Source: Ruminococcus sp. NK3A76
GTDB taxonomy: Bacteria > Bacillota > Clostridia > Oscillospirales > Ruminococcaceae
DNA length: 64,000 bases
Assembly (NCBI RefSeq): GCF_000686125.1
Contig: NZ_JMMA01000002.1
Span: 992,001-1,056,000 of the forward strand
Reading direction: 5' to 3'
Both the position numbers and the translations under genes were made by a program. The notes beneath the pieces are model-generated. The model was given only the letters and a program-made list of their open reading frames with translations. It made no database searches and was not told where the DNA came from. Shown here one piece after another: positions 34,175 to 45,214 of this stretch (the first letter of the stretch is position 1; every line of letters begins with the position of its first letter).

Positions 34175-35677
34175 ATGATAACTGATGTGATAAAACAGCT
34201 TGAAAAAACAGCTTTGAAATACCCCGATAAGAGAATGTTCTCTGATGAGAACGGCTCGCTCACATTCTCGCAGGTGAGGGATAAGGCAAAGAGCCTTGCT
34301 TCGGCGCTTATACCGCTTACCGAAGGGAGGAGCCCTGTTGCTGTCATGAGCAGCCGCTGCTCGCTCACGCCGGCAGTCTTTTTGGGAATAGCTTATGCCG
34401 GGTGCTTCTATGCGCCTATGGATTCTACTCAGCCGCAAAAGCGCCTTGAGGGTATCCTCGGTGTGCTTGACCCGAAGCTGCTTATAGCCGACAGAGAAAA
34501 CGCCGAGCGTGCAAAGTCGATGGGCTTTAAGGGCGAGGTGCTCATAGCCGAGGAACTTTTTGAGACTGAGGTAAACGAGCAGGCGCTTGCAGACAGGCAT
34601 AAGACCGCCTGCGTTGATGACCCGCTCTATGTGATATTCACCTCCGGCTCGACAGGCGTTCCCAAAGGCGTTATCACGAGCACACTGTCACTTTGCAGCT
34701 ATATAAACGCTTACCGTGACGTAATGGGAATAGATGAAACAGACGTGCTCGGCAACCAGTCGCCGCTTGATTATATCGCAGCGATAAGAGATATCTACCT
34801 GCCTGTGTTCACAGGTGCATCTACATATATTATCCCCAAGCAGTGCTTTGTGATGCCGGCTGAGCTTTTCAAAACGCTTAACGAGCAGAGGATAACTGCT
34901 GTCGGCTGGAGCGTTTCGGTGTTCACTATCGCTGTGAAGGTCGGCGCATTCGAGGGCGGCAGGCCTGAGTATCTAAAGAAGATATGCTTCTCAGGCTCAG
35001 TAATGCCCTGCTCTGTGCTCAGAGTATGGCAGGAGAACCTTCACGATGCTAAGTTCGTCAATCAGTATGGTCCTACCGAGTGTACAGCTTCCTGCACCTG
35101 CTATGAGGTGACTGAGAAGGTAAACGATGAAGACACGCTACCGATAGGCAAGCCCTACAGCAATTACCGTGTGTTCCTGCTTTCCGAGGACAACACACCC
35201 ACTCCGCAGGGCGAGATGGGTGAGATATGCGTCAGCGGCCCTGCTGTCGCACTTGGTTACTATAACGCACCCGAGCTCACAGCCGGGACCTTTGTGCAGA
35301 ACCCTCTCAACAAGGCGTTCTGTGAGCGCATCTTCAAGACGGGCGACTACGGCACTATGCGTGAGGACGGCGTGCTGCTCTTTAACGGCAGAAAGGACAG
35401 GCAGATAAAGCACCTCGGCCACCGTGTCGAGCTCAGCGAGATAGAGGCGGCAGCTTTGAAGCTCGATACCGTGTCTGACTGCTGCTCGATGTACTGGAAA
35501 GAAAAGGAGCTTATCTACCTTTTCTACACAGGTGATGCGACAGTCAAGGAGCTTGCAGGAAGCTTAAGAGGCGTTCTCCCGGGCTTTATGGTGCCGAGAA
35601 AGTTCGTGCAGCTTGAAGCTATGCCGCACCTTGCAAACGGCAAGATTGATATGCAGAGCCTCAAAGAATACTATTAA
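34175..35677 (+). CDS. DltA-like amino acid-carrier protein ligase
   Basis: This 500-residue adenylate-forming enzyme resembles D-alanine-carrier protein ligase DltA. It has the ATP-binding loop VIFTSGSTGVPKGVI (residues about 160-175), NQYGPTECTAS, the hinge FKTGDYGTMREDG and the catalytic lysine region near the end (LANGKIDMQSL). It would activate an amino acid with ATP and load it onto the phosphopantetheine arm of the carrier encoded next. A TTG at 34145 could extend it, but the ATG at 34175 fits the family start (MITDVIKQLEKTA). The substrate is not certain: the operon lacks dltX and contains a PLP enzyme. Confidence 0.85.
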   Translation: MITDVIKQLEKTALKYPDKRMFSDENGSLTFSQVRDKAKSLASALIPLTEGRSPVAVMSSRCSLTPAVFLGIAYAGCFYAPMDSTQPQKRLEGILGVLDPKLLIADRENAERAKSMGFKGEVLIAEELFETEVNEQALADRHKTACVDDPLYVIFTSGSTGVPKGVITSTLSLCSYINAYRDVMGIDETDVLGNQSPLDYIAAIRDIYLPVFTGASTYIIPKQCFVMPAELFKTLNEQRITAVGWSVSVFTIAVKVGAFEGGRPEYLKKICFSGSVMPCSVLRVWQENLHDAKFVNQYGPTECTASCTCYEVTEKVNDEDTLPIGKPYSNYRVFLLSEDNTPTPQGEMGEICVSGPAVALGYYNAPELTAGTFVQNPLNKAFCERIFKTGDYGTMREDGVLLFNGRKDRQIKHLGHRVELSEIEAAALKLDTVSDCCSMYWKEKELIYLFYTGDATVKELAGSLRGVLPGFMVPRKFVQLEAMPHLANGKIDMQSLKEYY

Positions 35678-35679
35678 TT

Positions 35680-35877
35680 CAGTTAACAGTTAACAGTTAA
35701 CAGTTAAGGTGTCGTATCTTATCGGCAAAGCCGATAAGAAGAAAGTTTTGCTATGCAAAACATTTCCCTTCGGCGGACTTATGGCCATTCGGCCTTTTAT
35801 CAAATATGCATTGATGTTCGGTGCTTCTTATGTGAAATGAATACAAATCAAAAAGGAATTTTAAGGAGGAAAACAAA
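35680..35877 (+). other. Intergenic region with tandem repeats inside the dlt-like operon
   Basis: AGTTAAC is repeated in tandem from about 35684 to 35707 with a 7-bp period. It is followed by TTAAGGTGTCG and the perfect hairpin CTTATCGGC/GCCGATAAG at 35718-35738. The reverse of TTAAGGTGTCG recurs near 60014. The hairpin has no T run, so transcription may pass through. No gene is seen, and the carrier gene follows with its own AAGGAGG site. Confidence 0.5.
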
Positions 35878-36111
35878 ATGAAAGAACAGCTTATGGAAAT
35901 ACTCGAGGAGCTTCGCCCTGATGTTGACTTTGAGTCGGAGAAGCAGCTTATAACAGACGGCGTGCTCGACAGCTTTGATATCGTGTCGCTCGTCGGCTCT
36001 CTTAATGATGAGTTCGATATCGAGATACAGGTAGGCAACCTTGTGCCTGATAACTTCAACAGCATCGAGGGCATGATGGCGCTTATCGAAAAGCTCCAGG
36101 ACGAGGATTGA
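35878..36111 (+). CDS. DltC-like acyl/aminoacyl carrier protein
   Basis: This 77-residue acidic four-helix carrier protein has the phosphopantetheine-attachment serine in the motif GVLDSFDIVSLV (Ser about 37), in the style of DltC (DSF rather than the DSL of fatty-acid ACP). It carries the activated amino acid as a thioester between the ligase and the membrane transferase. AAGGAGG lies 7 bases before the ATG. The gene ends six bases before the next start, so it is coupled to the PLP enzyme gene. Confidence 0.88.
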   Translation: MKEQLMEILEELRPDVDFESEKQLITDGVLDSFDIVSLVGSLNDEFDIEIQVGNLVPDNFNSIEGMMALIEKLQDED

Positions 36112-36117
36112 TATTAA

Positions 36118-37296
36118 ATGAACAAAAGCATTTTAAAAGAGATAACAACAAAATATCAGACGCCCTGCTATGTCTTTGATACAGATATATTTGAAAAGCG
36201 TGCAGGCAGGGTCAGGCAGGCTTTCGGGGAAAAGGTCGGTATATGCTATTCGATAAAGGCCGACCCGTTCATGACCGAGTTTTTGCCTGATGTGTTTGAC
36301 TATATCGAGGTCTGCTCGCCAGGTGAGCTGTCGGTCTGCGAGAAGGTCGGCGCTGATATGGGCAGGATAATCTTCTCCGGCGTCAATAAGACCAAGGAAG
36401 ACGTTGCCCGTGCTTTTGCCGACGGCGTGGCTGTTTTCACCGCCGAGAGCAGAAAGCATCTTGACCTCGTAAACCAGGTCTCCGCTGAGAACGGCGCTGT
36501 TTCAAAGGTGATACTCCGCCTTGCACACGGCAGCCAGTTCGGTATCGACAGGGGAGAGCTCTGTGAGCTCATAAGCCGCAGAGATGAATATAAAAGTGTA
36601 CATATTATTGGTCTGCACTATTTTACCGGCACCCAGAAGACCAAGGCTAAGACTATAGAAAAGGAGCTCACTCTTTTAGACGAGCTGCTTTGCGAGCTTA
36701 AGGATAAATACGGCTTTGAAGCCTCGCACGTTGAGTACGGCACAGGCCTTGCTGTTGAGTATTATAAAGACCCCGGCGAAGATACTGAGCTGTCGCTCCT
36801 TGACGAGGCGGCTGAGTTTGTGCGCTCCTTCGGCGAAAAATACCCCCTCACAGTCGAAATGGGCAGGTTCTTCGCAGCTCCCTGCGGCTTCTATCTCACA
36901 TCGGTGAATGATATAAAGACCACAGATGATATAAACTACGTTATATGCGACGGCGGTATCAACCAGCTCAACTACTACGGGCAGAATATGGCCATGAAGG
37001 TGCCGCCCATTGAGCTTCTTGACGATAAAGAGGGAGAAATAACGGACTATTGCCTCTGCGGCAGCCTCTGCACCACGGCGGATATCCTTGTCAGAAAGGT
37101 CAGCCTGCCAAAGCTTACTATAGGCGATACGCTCGTCTTCTCAAAGTGCGGTGCATACTCGGTCTGCGAGGGCATAGCGGTGTTCCTTTCAAGAAAGCTG
37201 CCGGCGGTGTGCGTCTACAGCGAAAAGGAAGGCTTAAGACAGCTCAGGCCGCATCTTGATACATATATGTTAAACTGCGGAGGTGTCGGCTCTTGA
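36118..37296 (+). CDS. Type III PLP-dependent decarboxylase-like enzyme in the dlt-like operon
   Basis: This 392-residue enzyme has the alanine-racemase/decarboxylase fold (LysA, ornithine and carboxynorspermidine decarboxylase family). The PLP lysine lies in CYSIKADPF, where most relatives have YAVKAN. Further family features are the glycine-rich phosphate site near VEYGTGLAV, the EMGRFFAAPCG segment, and the catalytic cysteine region CGSLCTTADIL. It would decarboxylate or otherwise process an amino acid, perhaps to make or edit the group loaded on the carrier. GAGGA at the end of the carrier gene serves as its ribosome site. Its presence between the carrier and transferase genes is unusual. 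The substrate cannot be read from the sequence. Confidence 0.85.
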   Translation: MNKSILKEITTKYQTPCYVFDTDIFEKRAGRVRQAFGEKVGICYSIKADPFMTEFLPDVFDYIEVCSPGELSVCEKVGADMGRIIFSGVNKTKEDVARAFADGVAVFTAESRKHLDLVNQVSAENGAVSKVILRLAHGSQFGIDRGELCELISRRDEYKSVHIIGLHYFTGTQKTKAKTIEKELTLLDELLCELKDKYGFEASHVEYGTGLAVEYYKDPGEDTELSLLDEAAEFVRSFGEKYPLTVEMGRFFAAPCGFYLTSVNDIKTTDDINYVICDGGINQLNYYGQNMAMKVPPIELLDDKEGEITDYCLCGSLCTTADILVRKVSLPKLTIGDTLVFSKCGAYSVCEGIAVFLSRKLPAVCVYSEKEGLRQLRPHLDTYMLNCGGVGS

Positions 37297-38864
37297 CTTA
37301 CACCTCTGTCAGCTTTTTATTTTTTACACTCGGCTGTATGCTCGTTTATTACTGCACCCCGAAGCAGCGCCGCTGGTGCGTGCTTCTCGCAGCGAGCATG
37401 GGGTTCTATGCGATAGTATGCCTTAAGTATATCGCATTTATCCTTCTCACAGGTGCGACGACATACGGCGGCGGTATAGCCCTCGGGCGCTATATCGACA
37501 AGACAGACGGCATACTCAAACAAAACAAAAAGACCTGGGACAAGGCGCAGAAGGACAGCTTCAAGGCAAAAGTCACCCGCAACAAGAAGCTGATATGTGC
37601 GTCTGTGCTGGTGCTGAATTTCGGGATACTCTCGTTTCTGAAATACTATAATATGTTTGCGCTGACCTTCGGCGCACCGTCTTTAAAGCTCTTTTTGCCG
37701 CTCGGTATCTCGTTTTATACCTTCCAGTCTATGGGGTATATAATAGATATCTACCGCAAAAAGTTTGCCCCTGAGAAAAATCCCTTGAAGCTGCTGCTCT
37801 TTGTCAGCTTCTTCCCTCAGATAGTACAGGGACCTATCAGCTTTTATTCAAACCTCTCAGGTCAGCTCTATGAAGGGCATGACTTTGACTTTGATAACCT
37901 GAAACAGGGCGTGCTGCTCGTGGCGTGGGGCTTTTTCAAAAAGCTCGTCATCGCTGATACTCTGGTCGGCGGCATAAACCTCGTCGCTAACGACCATAAG
38001 AGCTATTCCGGCACCTATGTGCTCACAGTTGCGCTTTTCTATGCATTGCAGCTGTATGCCGACTTCTCGGGCGGCGTTGATATCTCCCGTGGCGTGTCGC
38101 AGATGTTCGGCATCGACCTTGCCGAGAACTTCAGGCGCCCCTATAAGTCACGCAGTATCTCTGAATACTGGCGCAGGTGGCATATCACCCTCGGCGCATG
38201 GCTCAAGGAATACCTTTTCTACCCGATAGCCATGTCAAAGACCTTTATGAACTTCTCCAAGTGGTTAAAGAAGCACTTCGGCATGAAGATAGCAAAGGTG
38301 CTGCCTGTCAGCATAGCATCGCTTATCACCTTTATCATAATCGGTATCTGGCACGGCGCTAACTGGAAATACGCAGCCTTCGGTATCTGGAACGGCGGTA
38401 TCATAATGTTCTCGACACTTCTTGAAGAACGCTTCGGCAAGTGGAAGCAAGCCCTTAAGATAAAGGATACCAACAGGCTTTTTATAGCATTCCAGGTGAT
38501 AAGAACGTTCCTGATAGTGCTTGTAGGCTATTATTTTGATATAGCGCCCGACTTCGGCTCGGCACTCGATATGATGGCCAAGAGCATCACAGACTTCCAT
38601 TTCACAGAGCTTATGCATACAGAGTTTTATAGAACGCTGCTGATATCCTTCAGAGAGCTTTTAATGGTAATGGCAGCAGCAAGCGTGCTCGCAGTTATCT
38701 CGCATATGCAGGAAACAAGCACAAAGACTGTCAGGGAGCGTATTTGCGCAAAGGGCTTTATTTTCGAGTCGGCAGTTTTTGTCGTGCTCGTGTTCTCGGT
38801 CGTTGTGTTCGGCCACTACGGCCCCGGAACGAACCCTGCCGACTTCTACTATATGCAGTTTTAG
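37293..38864 (+). CDS. DltB-like MBOAT acyltransferase
   Basis: This 523-residue polytopic membrane protein of the MBOAT family has about 10-12 helices, a cytoplasmic loop with PLGISFYTFQSMGYIIDIYR, the RRWHITLGAWLKEYLFYP segment, and the catalytic histidine in IGIWHGANWKY. DltB moves the aminoacyl group from the carrier across the membrane. The start is TTG at 37293, overlapping the previous stop as TTGA; GGAGGT at 37279-37284 supports it. Relatives include AlgI and PatA, so the group moved might be an acyl rather than an aminoacyl unit. Confidence 0.92.
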   Translation: MTYTSVSFLFFTLGCMLVYYCTPKQRRWCVLLAASMGFYAIVCLKYIAFILLTGATTYGGGIALGRYIDKTDGILKQNKKTWDKAQKDSFKAKVTRNKKLICASVLVLNFGILSFLKYYNMFALTFGAPSLKLFLPLGISFYTFQSMGYIIDIYRKKFAPEKNPLKLLLFVSFFPQIVQGPISFYSNLSGQLYEGHDFDFDNLKQGVLLVAWGFFKKLVIADTLVGGINLVANDHKSYSGTYVLTVALFYALQLYADFSGGVDISRGVSQMFGIDLAENFRRPYKSRSISEYWRRWHITLGAWLKEYLFYPIAMSKTFMNFSKWLKKHFGMKIAKVLPVSIASLITFIIIGIWHGANWKYAAFGIWNGGIIMFSTLLEERFGKWKQALKIKDTNRLFIAFQVIRTFLIVLVGYYFDIAPDFGSALDMMAKSITDFHFTELMHTEFYRTLLISFRELLMVMAAASVLAVISHMQETSTKTVRERICAKGFIFESAVFVVLVFSVVVFGHYGPGTNPADFYYMQF

Positions 38865-38877
38865 GGGGTGAGAGGAT

Positions 38878-39969
38878 ATGACAAAAAAACGTGTTAAAAA
38901 GCTGCTCATACTGGCTTATGTTATGCTCGTCGTGTATCTGTTTCTCTCATGGTTCCTGATCAGGACGACGACCTCGTGTGAGTCGCATATCAAGAAATTC
39001 TTCAAAGAGCCAAAAAACTCTATGGACGTAGCATTCATAGGTTCGAGCGAGATGTATGCAGATTACTGCGCACCGCTTGCCTATGACAAATACGGCTATA
39101 CCGGCTATAACTTATGCTATGAGGGCGCACCCGGCCAGCTTTATCCTGCGATGATAGAGACATATCTCAGCCGTCAGGAGCCTCAGCTGTTCGTTATCGA
39201 GATAAACGGCTATCTCTACGGCGACGATGACTGCCTGCATGATGCGAATTACCGCAGGCTGATAGATAATATCCCCATGTCGTCTCTTAAGATAGACCTT
39301 ATCGAGAAATATGCCCCCGAGGACGACAAGCTCAGCTTCTATGTGCCGCTTATCAAGCACCATGAGAACTGGAAAAGTCTGTCTTACCAGACCTACCGTG
39401 CCGGCAGGCTTATAATGTCTGACCTCAGCGGCCCGGCAAGGCTCAAAGCATTCAGCACAAGAACGACTACAGACTCAAAGGTGTCAACGATCAGAAAGCG
39501 TAAGCCTGCAAAGCTCAGCAACGTCGGCAGGCAGGCGCTCTACGATACAATAGAGCTCTTGCAGGAGAAGGGTGTAAAGAATGTGCTTTTTCTGCGTGCG
39601 CCGCATAAAAATCCACTGTCTGAGGAAGCCTCGGCCGAGGTCGCAAAGGCTGCTGCCGATGCTGGGTTCGACTACCTCGACTGCTCGGATATTTCTGACA
39701 CAGAGATAGGCATCGACCCAAAGACAGATTACTATAACAGAGAGCACTTAAACTCTATCGGCTGTGAGAAGTTTACCGATTTTCTGGGCGGCTATATCAC
39801 CTCGCACTACGATATATCGACCGACCATTCCGATGATGTCGATGAAGAGTGGAAGGAGTCGGCAGATTTTGCCAAGGAGCTGTTTGTTGACCTCAAAGAG
39901 CGTACCCTTCGGGAGGAGGACGAGTTCTACTTCGAGGGCGACTTTGAATACCGTGACAAGATAGACTGA
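38878..39969 (+). CDS. DltD/AlgJ-like membrane-anchored SGNH-type protein
   Basis: This 363-residue protein has one N-terminal transmembrane segment (LLILAYVMLVVYLFLSWFLI) and an extracytoplasmic SGNH-like domain. The nucleophile region is VAFIGSSEMYAD (Ser about 55) and the late Asp-His pair is near DYYNREHLNSIGCEKF. DltD and AlgJ/X-type proteins act with an MBOAT partner to complete transfer to the cell-wall polymer outside the membrane. GAGAGGAT lies just before the ATG, 13 bases after the MBOAT stop. It is the last gene of the operon, followed by a 54-bp palindrome and a terminator. Confidence 0.82.
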   Translation: MTKKRVKKLLILAYVMLVVYLFLSWFLIRTTTSCESHIKKFFKEPKNSMDVAFIGSSEMYADYCAPLAYDKYGYTGYNLCYEGAPGQLYPAMIETYLSRQEPQLFVIEINGYLYGDDDCLHDANYRRLIDNIPMSSLKIDLIEKYAPEDDKLSFYVPLIKHHENWKSLSYQTYRAGRLIMSDLSGPARLKAFSTRTTTDSKVSTIRKRKPAKLSNVGRQALYDTIELLQEKGVKNVLFLRAPHKNPLSEEASAEVAKAAADAGFDYLDCSDISDTEIGIDPKTDYYNREHLNSIGCEKFTDFLGGYITSHYDISTDHSDDVDEEWKESADFAKELFVDLKERTLREEDEFYFEGDFEYRDKID

Positions 39970-39972
39970 TAG

Positions 39973-40026
39973 TTAAGGCAACACCGCACAAAGACCGCCT
40001 GAAGGCTTCGTGCGGTGTTGCCTTAA
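39973..40026. repeat. 54-bp palindrome, short form of the MITE-like repeat
   Basis: TTAAGGCAACACCGCAC (39973-39989) and its exact complement (40010-40026) flank a 20-base loop. The 12 core bases are the ends of the 174-bp repeat at 33822-33995. Confidence 0.75.
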
Positions 40027-40044
40027 AACCAATATGTCTTTTAG

Positions 40045-40070
40045 CCTCCTCGATCCCGGGGAGGTTTTTT
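40045..40070 (+). terminator. Terminator of the dlt-like operon
   Basis: CCTCC / GGAGG stem with a 10-base loop followed by six T residues. Confidence 0.75.
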
Positions 40071-40092
40071 ATGTATTTTATGTTAATATGTA

Positions 40093-40121
40093 TTGACTCT
40101 CTTGGCGAAATGTGCTATAAT
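40093..40121 (+). promoter_or_regulatory. Promoter of the chemoreceptor gene
   Basis: TTGACT at 40093-40098 and TATAAT at 40116-40121 with a 17-base spacer, 41 bases before the start codon. Confidence 0.85.
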
Positions 40122-40162
40122 ATACTAAAATAAAGCAATTATTTTATAAAGGAAGTATAGAT

Positions 40163-42157
40163 ATGCTGGTAAAAAATCTTAAAATGGGTATAGTTATCTG
40201 TATATGTATAGGCCTTGTGTCGCTTTTGTGCATGACAGGCTTTTATCTTGTGCTCAGAAACAGCGTGTCAAATGCTGTTGAAAAGCAGGCAGAGGATAAT
40301 ATGCTCACCGTTATCGACGGGCAGACAGAGCTTATCGACCTTTTTGTTAAGGACTCCGAGACGATGATGCGTGAGTATGCATCGGCCGATGAGATAAAGG
40401 CTCTTATAAAATCCCCCGATGATGAAAAGGCAGTAAAGCGTGCCCAGATATACACCGAGAAGTATTATTCCCAGCTGAATAAATGGGAGGGTGTTTATCT
40501 TTCCGACTGGAATACAAAGGTGCTCGCACATTCTAACCCCTCGGCAGTAGGCATGGTAACAAGAAAGGGCGATGAGCTCGACCCCTACCGCCAGACAATG
40601 ACAAACAGCACTGACGGCTTCTATAACGGCGGTGCGTTCGTATCCCCGGCTTCAAAGATGCTGATTCTCAACCTCCGTATGGCAGTCTATGACGACGACG
40701 GCAGGACACCGATAGGCCTTGTAGGCGGCGGTCCGTTCCTTTCGAGCCTTAATGACCTGCTTGCCCAGCAGAGGACCACCAGCTTTGACAGCGAGCAGTA
40801 TGCTATACTTGACACCAATGCAAAGATATATACATATCACTCCGACAACGACATGATAACCAAGGAGATAGAGGATTCACGCCTTCTTGAGATACTTGAC
40901 AAGGTCGGCGATGATGATATGGCCGGCATCTATACCGACGGTGATTTCACCTACGCCTATAGCTATATGCCCGACCAGCACCTTGTCGTAACTATGCGCT
41001 GCGATACCGATGAGCTGCTTGCTGACAGCTATAAGATACAGCACAGCTTCATCGTTTTCATTATCATAGCAGAGCTTATCATAATCATAGCCACAGTCGT
41101 TGTATCAACTATCATCACAAGGCCGCTCAATAAGGTCACATCGGCTGTTGATAAGCTGTCTAACCTTTCACTGGTCGGAAGCGACAGTATTGAAAAGTAT
41201 AACGGCAAAAACAGCGAGGTCGGCAGGATAGCAACGTCTGTCAGCTCGCTTACCGGCACATGGCAGGAGATAATGTCCACCCTTTCAGGCTGTTCTGAAC
41301 AGCTCGGCGACGGCTCTGAAAAGATGATAGTCGCAGTTAATGCTCTTTCAGGCTATGCAACAAATAACACCAAGACCACCCAGCAGCTTGCAAATGAAGC
41401 ACGCTCGGCATCGCAGGCGCTTCACTCTGTGAGCATGGAGATAGACGGCATTTCCGAGATAATGGATCAGAGCAAGATATCAAACAACGAGCGTGTTGAG
41501 GACGCAAAGGAGATGCTAAGAAGCGCTGATGAGATGTTTGATTCTGTTTCTCAGAAGACCGCCGAAACGGAAGAAAACATCAAGACATCTGTCGGCTACC
41601 TCGATGCACTGTCTGATATCAACGAGAATGTTGAGCTCATAGGTCAGATAGCCAAATCAACGAACCTGCTCGCTATCAACGCATCTATCGAGGCATCAAG
41701 GGCAGGCGACGCAGGCAAGGGCTTTGCAGTCATCGCATCAGAGGTAAAGACACTCTCTGACAACACAGCGAGTGCTGCTGCGAGCATAGCAAGAGTATGC
41801 GACGAGATGAACGCAAATGTTTCAAACATCAAGCATTGCCTTGATGATATCATACTCTTTATCAAGAATGATATCACGGGTATATTCAAGGATATGCACA
41901 CGATATCCGACAAGCTGTCTGATTCGATAAACGCCGCCAATGACGACATCGACTCCATGACGACTATCCTTGGCAGGATAAGGGGAGAGACAGGCAGGCT
42001 CGATTCGATAGTCGGCAAGAACGAGGAAGGTGTGCTCGACATAAACGGCAAGGCACACACCACCTACGAGCTTGTTTTGGAGCTGAACGAATACATCGAA
42101 AAGAACCGCCAGACCGCCGAGGACATAAACGAGATAATCTCACGGTTTGAAAAGTGA
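40163..42157 (+). CDS. Methyl-accepting chemotaxis protein
   Basis: This 664-residue transmembrane chemoreceptor has an N-terminal membrane segment, a Cache-type extracellular sensor (residues about 35-285, with [19 protein letters not shown]), and a second membrane segment [25 protein letters not shown]-like region follows, then a cytoplasmic signalling domain with the hairpin tip [20 protein letters not shown] and [15 protein letters not shown]. It would pass ligand signals to a CheA/CheW pathway, which is not in this window. It is monocistronic. Confidence 0.93.
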   Translation: MLVKNLKMGIVICICIGLVSLLCMTGFYLVLRNSVSNAVEKQAEDNMLTVIDGQTELIDLFVKDSETMMREYASADEIKALIKSPDDEKAVKRAQIYTEKYYSQLNKWEGVYLSDWNTKVLAHSNPSAVGMVTRKGDELDPYRQTMTNSTDGFYNGGAFVSPASKMLILNLRMAVYDDDGRTPIGLVGGGPFLSSLNDLLAQQRTTSFDSEQYAILDTNAKIYTYHSDNDMITKEIEDSRLLEILDKVGDDDMAGIYTDGDFTYAYSYMPDQHLVVTMRCDTDELLADSYKIQHSFIVFIIIAELIIIIATVVVSTIITRPLNKVTSAVDKLSNLSLVGSDSIEKYNGKNSEVGRIATSVSSLTGTWQEIMSTLSGCSEQLGDGSEKMIVAVNALSGYATNNTKTTQQLANEARSASQALHSVSMEIDGISEIMDQSKISNNERVEDAKEMLRSADEMFDSVSQKTAETEENIKTSVGYLDALSDINENVELIGQIAKSTNLLAINASIEASRAGDAGKGFAVIASEVKTLSDNTASAAASIARVCDEMNANVSNIKHCLDDIILFIKNDITGIFKDMHTISDKLSDSINAANDDIDSMTTILGRIRGETGRLDSIVGKNEEGVLDINGKAHTTYELVLELNEYIEKNRQTAEDINEIISRFEK

Positions 42158-42223
42158 TGAAAACAAAAAAGGCACGGCTGTAAGAAGTGCGCCGATAAAG
42201 AAGTATTTAAGATTTTAAGATGA

Positions 42224-43877
<1,654 letters not shown>

Positions 43878-43963
43878 TTACCTCTCTTTCCGACAGATAC
43901 AGCAAGCTATGTTATCATTATAGCGCGCACCGAAAATAAATACAATGCGCCGATATTCCAAAG

Positions 43964-44182
43964 TTACACAGCCTGCTTCTCGGGTTCTTGTCCGGATTCA
44001 CCGAGGAGTTTTTCGCTCTCCCTGATGATCAGCCTTTTCAGAGTATCCGAAAGGGTTTCCTTTGAAGCAGGGTTGAACACGGTTGTCACCGTGTAAAGGG
44101 TATGTCCAATTTTGTATTCGGACGTTGTATTAAAAGTTGTCTCTGCCTTTTCTTTCTCTACGGCAGTATCATTTTTATTCAT
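43964..44182 (-). CDS. TnpW-family protein
   Basis: This 72-residue protein with YKIGHTLYTVTTVFNPAS and ETLSDTLKRLIIRES matches the transposon-encoded TnpW family, which sits upstream of TnpX-type recombinases. AAAGGAG lies 12 bases before the ATG. Its biochemical role is unknown. The related gene of the first module is at 7298-7468. Confidence 0.75.
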   Translation of the reverse strand: MNKNDTAVEKEKAETTFNTTSEYKIGHTLYTVTTVFNPASKETLSDTLKRLIIRESEKLLGESGQEPEKQAV

Positions 44183-44261
44183 AGCGAATTTTACTCCTTT
44201 AGCTTCTCTTTCTCTATGCTTTAGAGTCGAGGGCTTCGCTTTCTATCTCTCACCCTCATAA

Positions 44262-44312
44262 TAGCCGTAAGATCGGCTCAGTGTTTTGAGCCGACTGAGT
44301 ATTTTACGGCTA
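44262..44312. other. Compound inverted repeat between element genes
   Basis: TAGCCGTAA/TTACGGCTA encloses a second stem CGGCTCA/TGAGCCG. It lies in the leader between the coiled-coil gene and the TnpW gene. No T run follows directly, so it may be a processing or regulatory structure rather than a terminator. Confidence 0.45.
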
Positions 44313-44334
44313 CACTTTTTGTTACCGGATAGTT

Positions 44335-44709
44335 TTAATCCTCATAGGGATTCGCTTTGTCCGTAAAGATCATCTGCTGACCGAAGTCAGTGGCAAGATC
44401 GGCGGAATTGCTTTTCTCATTCTCAGAGTTTCCGCCTCCGACCAGTTTCAACAGCTCGTCATCGGACAGACCGCTTGCACGGAGTTTCTGCAACAGCGAA
44501 TGCTCCGAGGTGATGATCTCATCAAGCTCACGGGGCTTGCAGTTGTACTCCTCCGCCATCGCCAGACGAGAAACTTCTTTCAGCTTGTCCTCCAGAGTTT
44601 TCTTCTTAGCCGTATCGCTGGCGATACGCTTTTCCAACCCTTTGATCTTCAGGGTGAGCTGATCTCTCTTTTCTGTATAGATGCCCATAGAAAAATCACA
44701 ACCTTTCAT
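44335..44709 (-). CDS. Coiled-coil element protein, DUF4315-like
   Basis: This 124-residue protein has a coiled coil (LTLKIKGLEKRIASDTAKKK), a helical middle and the end QMIFTDKANPYED. It is the counterpart of the protein at 7570-7887 in the first module. Two starts are possible, ATG at 44709 or ATG at 44688. The function is unknown and it probably belongs to the mobilization unit. Confidence 0.65.
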   Translation of the reverse strand: MKGCDFSMGIYTEKRDQLTLKIKGLEKRIASDTAKKKTLEDKLKEVSRLAMAEEYNCKPRELDEIITSEHSLLQKLRASGLSDDELLKLVGGGNSENEKSNSADLATDFGQQMIFTDKANPYED

Positions 44710-45214
44710 TTTTTGTTCTCAGCAGGCAGAGCCGAGTGACCGAAGCTCAACTGCCATGATCCAATTATAGCGCGCTCTACATTTGAAATACAAGCCGCAT
44801 TGCGCACAAACTTTTGTTCATACTTTGTTAACAAATGTCCGGGGAATTTTTAGATTCAAAAAACTGAAATCACGCTATTACACCATTTACGCTATCCGGG
44901 CATTTTGACGAAGCGATTTTGAGCGAACATAAAAAATCTGAAATTTATTATTGACGTGATCGGGAAAGTGCGCTATATTGATTATGGGGAGCGACGATAT
45001 AGAGAAAGTCGCACAGCTCCAATTCTCGGAATCGAGAAAAAAGACCGAGCTGAAATGCTCGGAAATGACATTCGCTCCACAGGGGCGAAACTCTACCAGC
45101 AAGCACGGTGAAGTGTGGGCGCAAAATGCGACTACACACACTTCACAAGGCTTGGCAGAGGGCGCTGCCCCTACGACCCCGAATTGAGAAAAATAAAAAT
45201 GGAGAATAAAAGAA
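44710..45214 (+). other. oriT-like region 3 and divergent promoters
   Basis: These 505 bases have no gene. In order there is an A+T-rich part (44760-44980), then TTATGGGGAGCGACG, GAAAGTCGCACAGCTCC, the hairpin CCGAGC/GCTCGG, CCAGCAAGC, the inverted repeat GTGAAGTGTG/CACACTTCAC (45108-45117, 45137-45146) and CTTGGCAGAG with TGCCCCTACGACCCCG (to 45181). MobC starts at 45215. The parts recur at 7990-8260 and 29078-29158. Confidence 0.6.
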
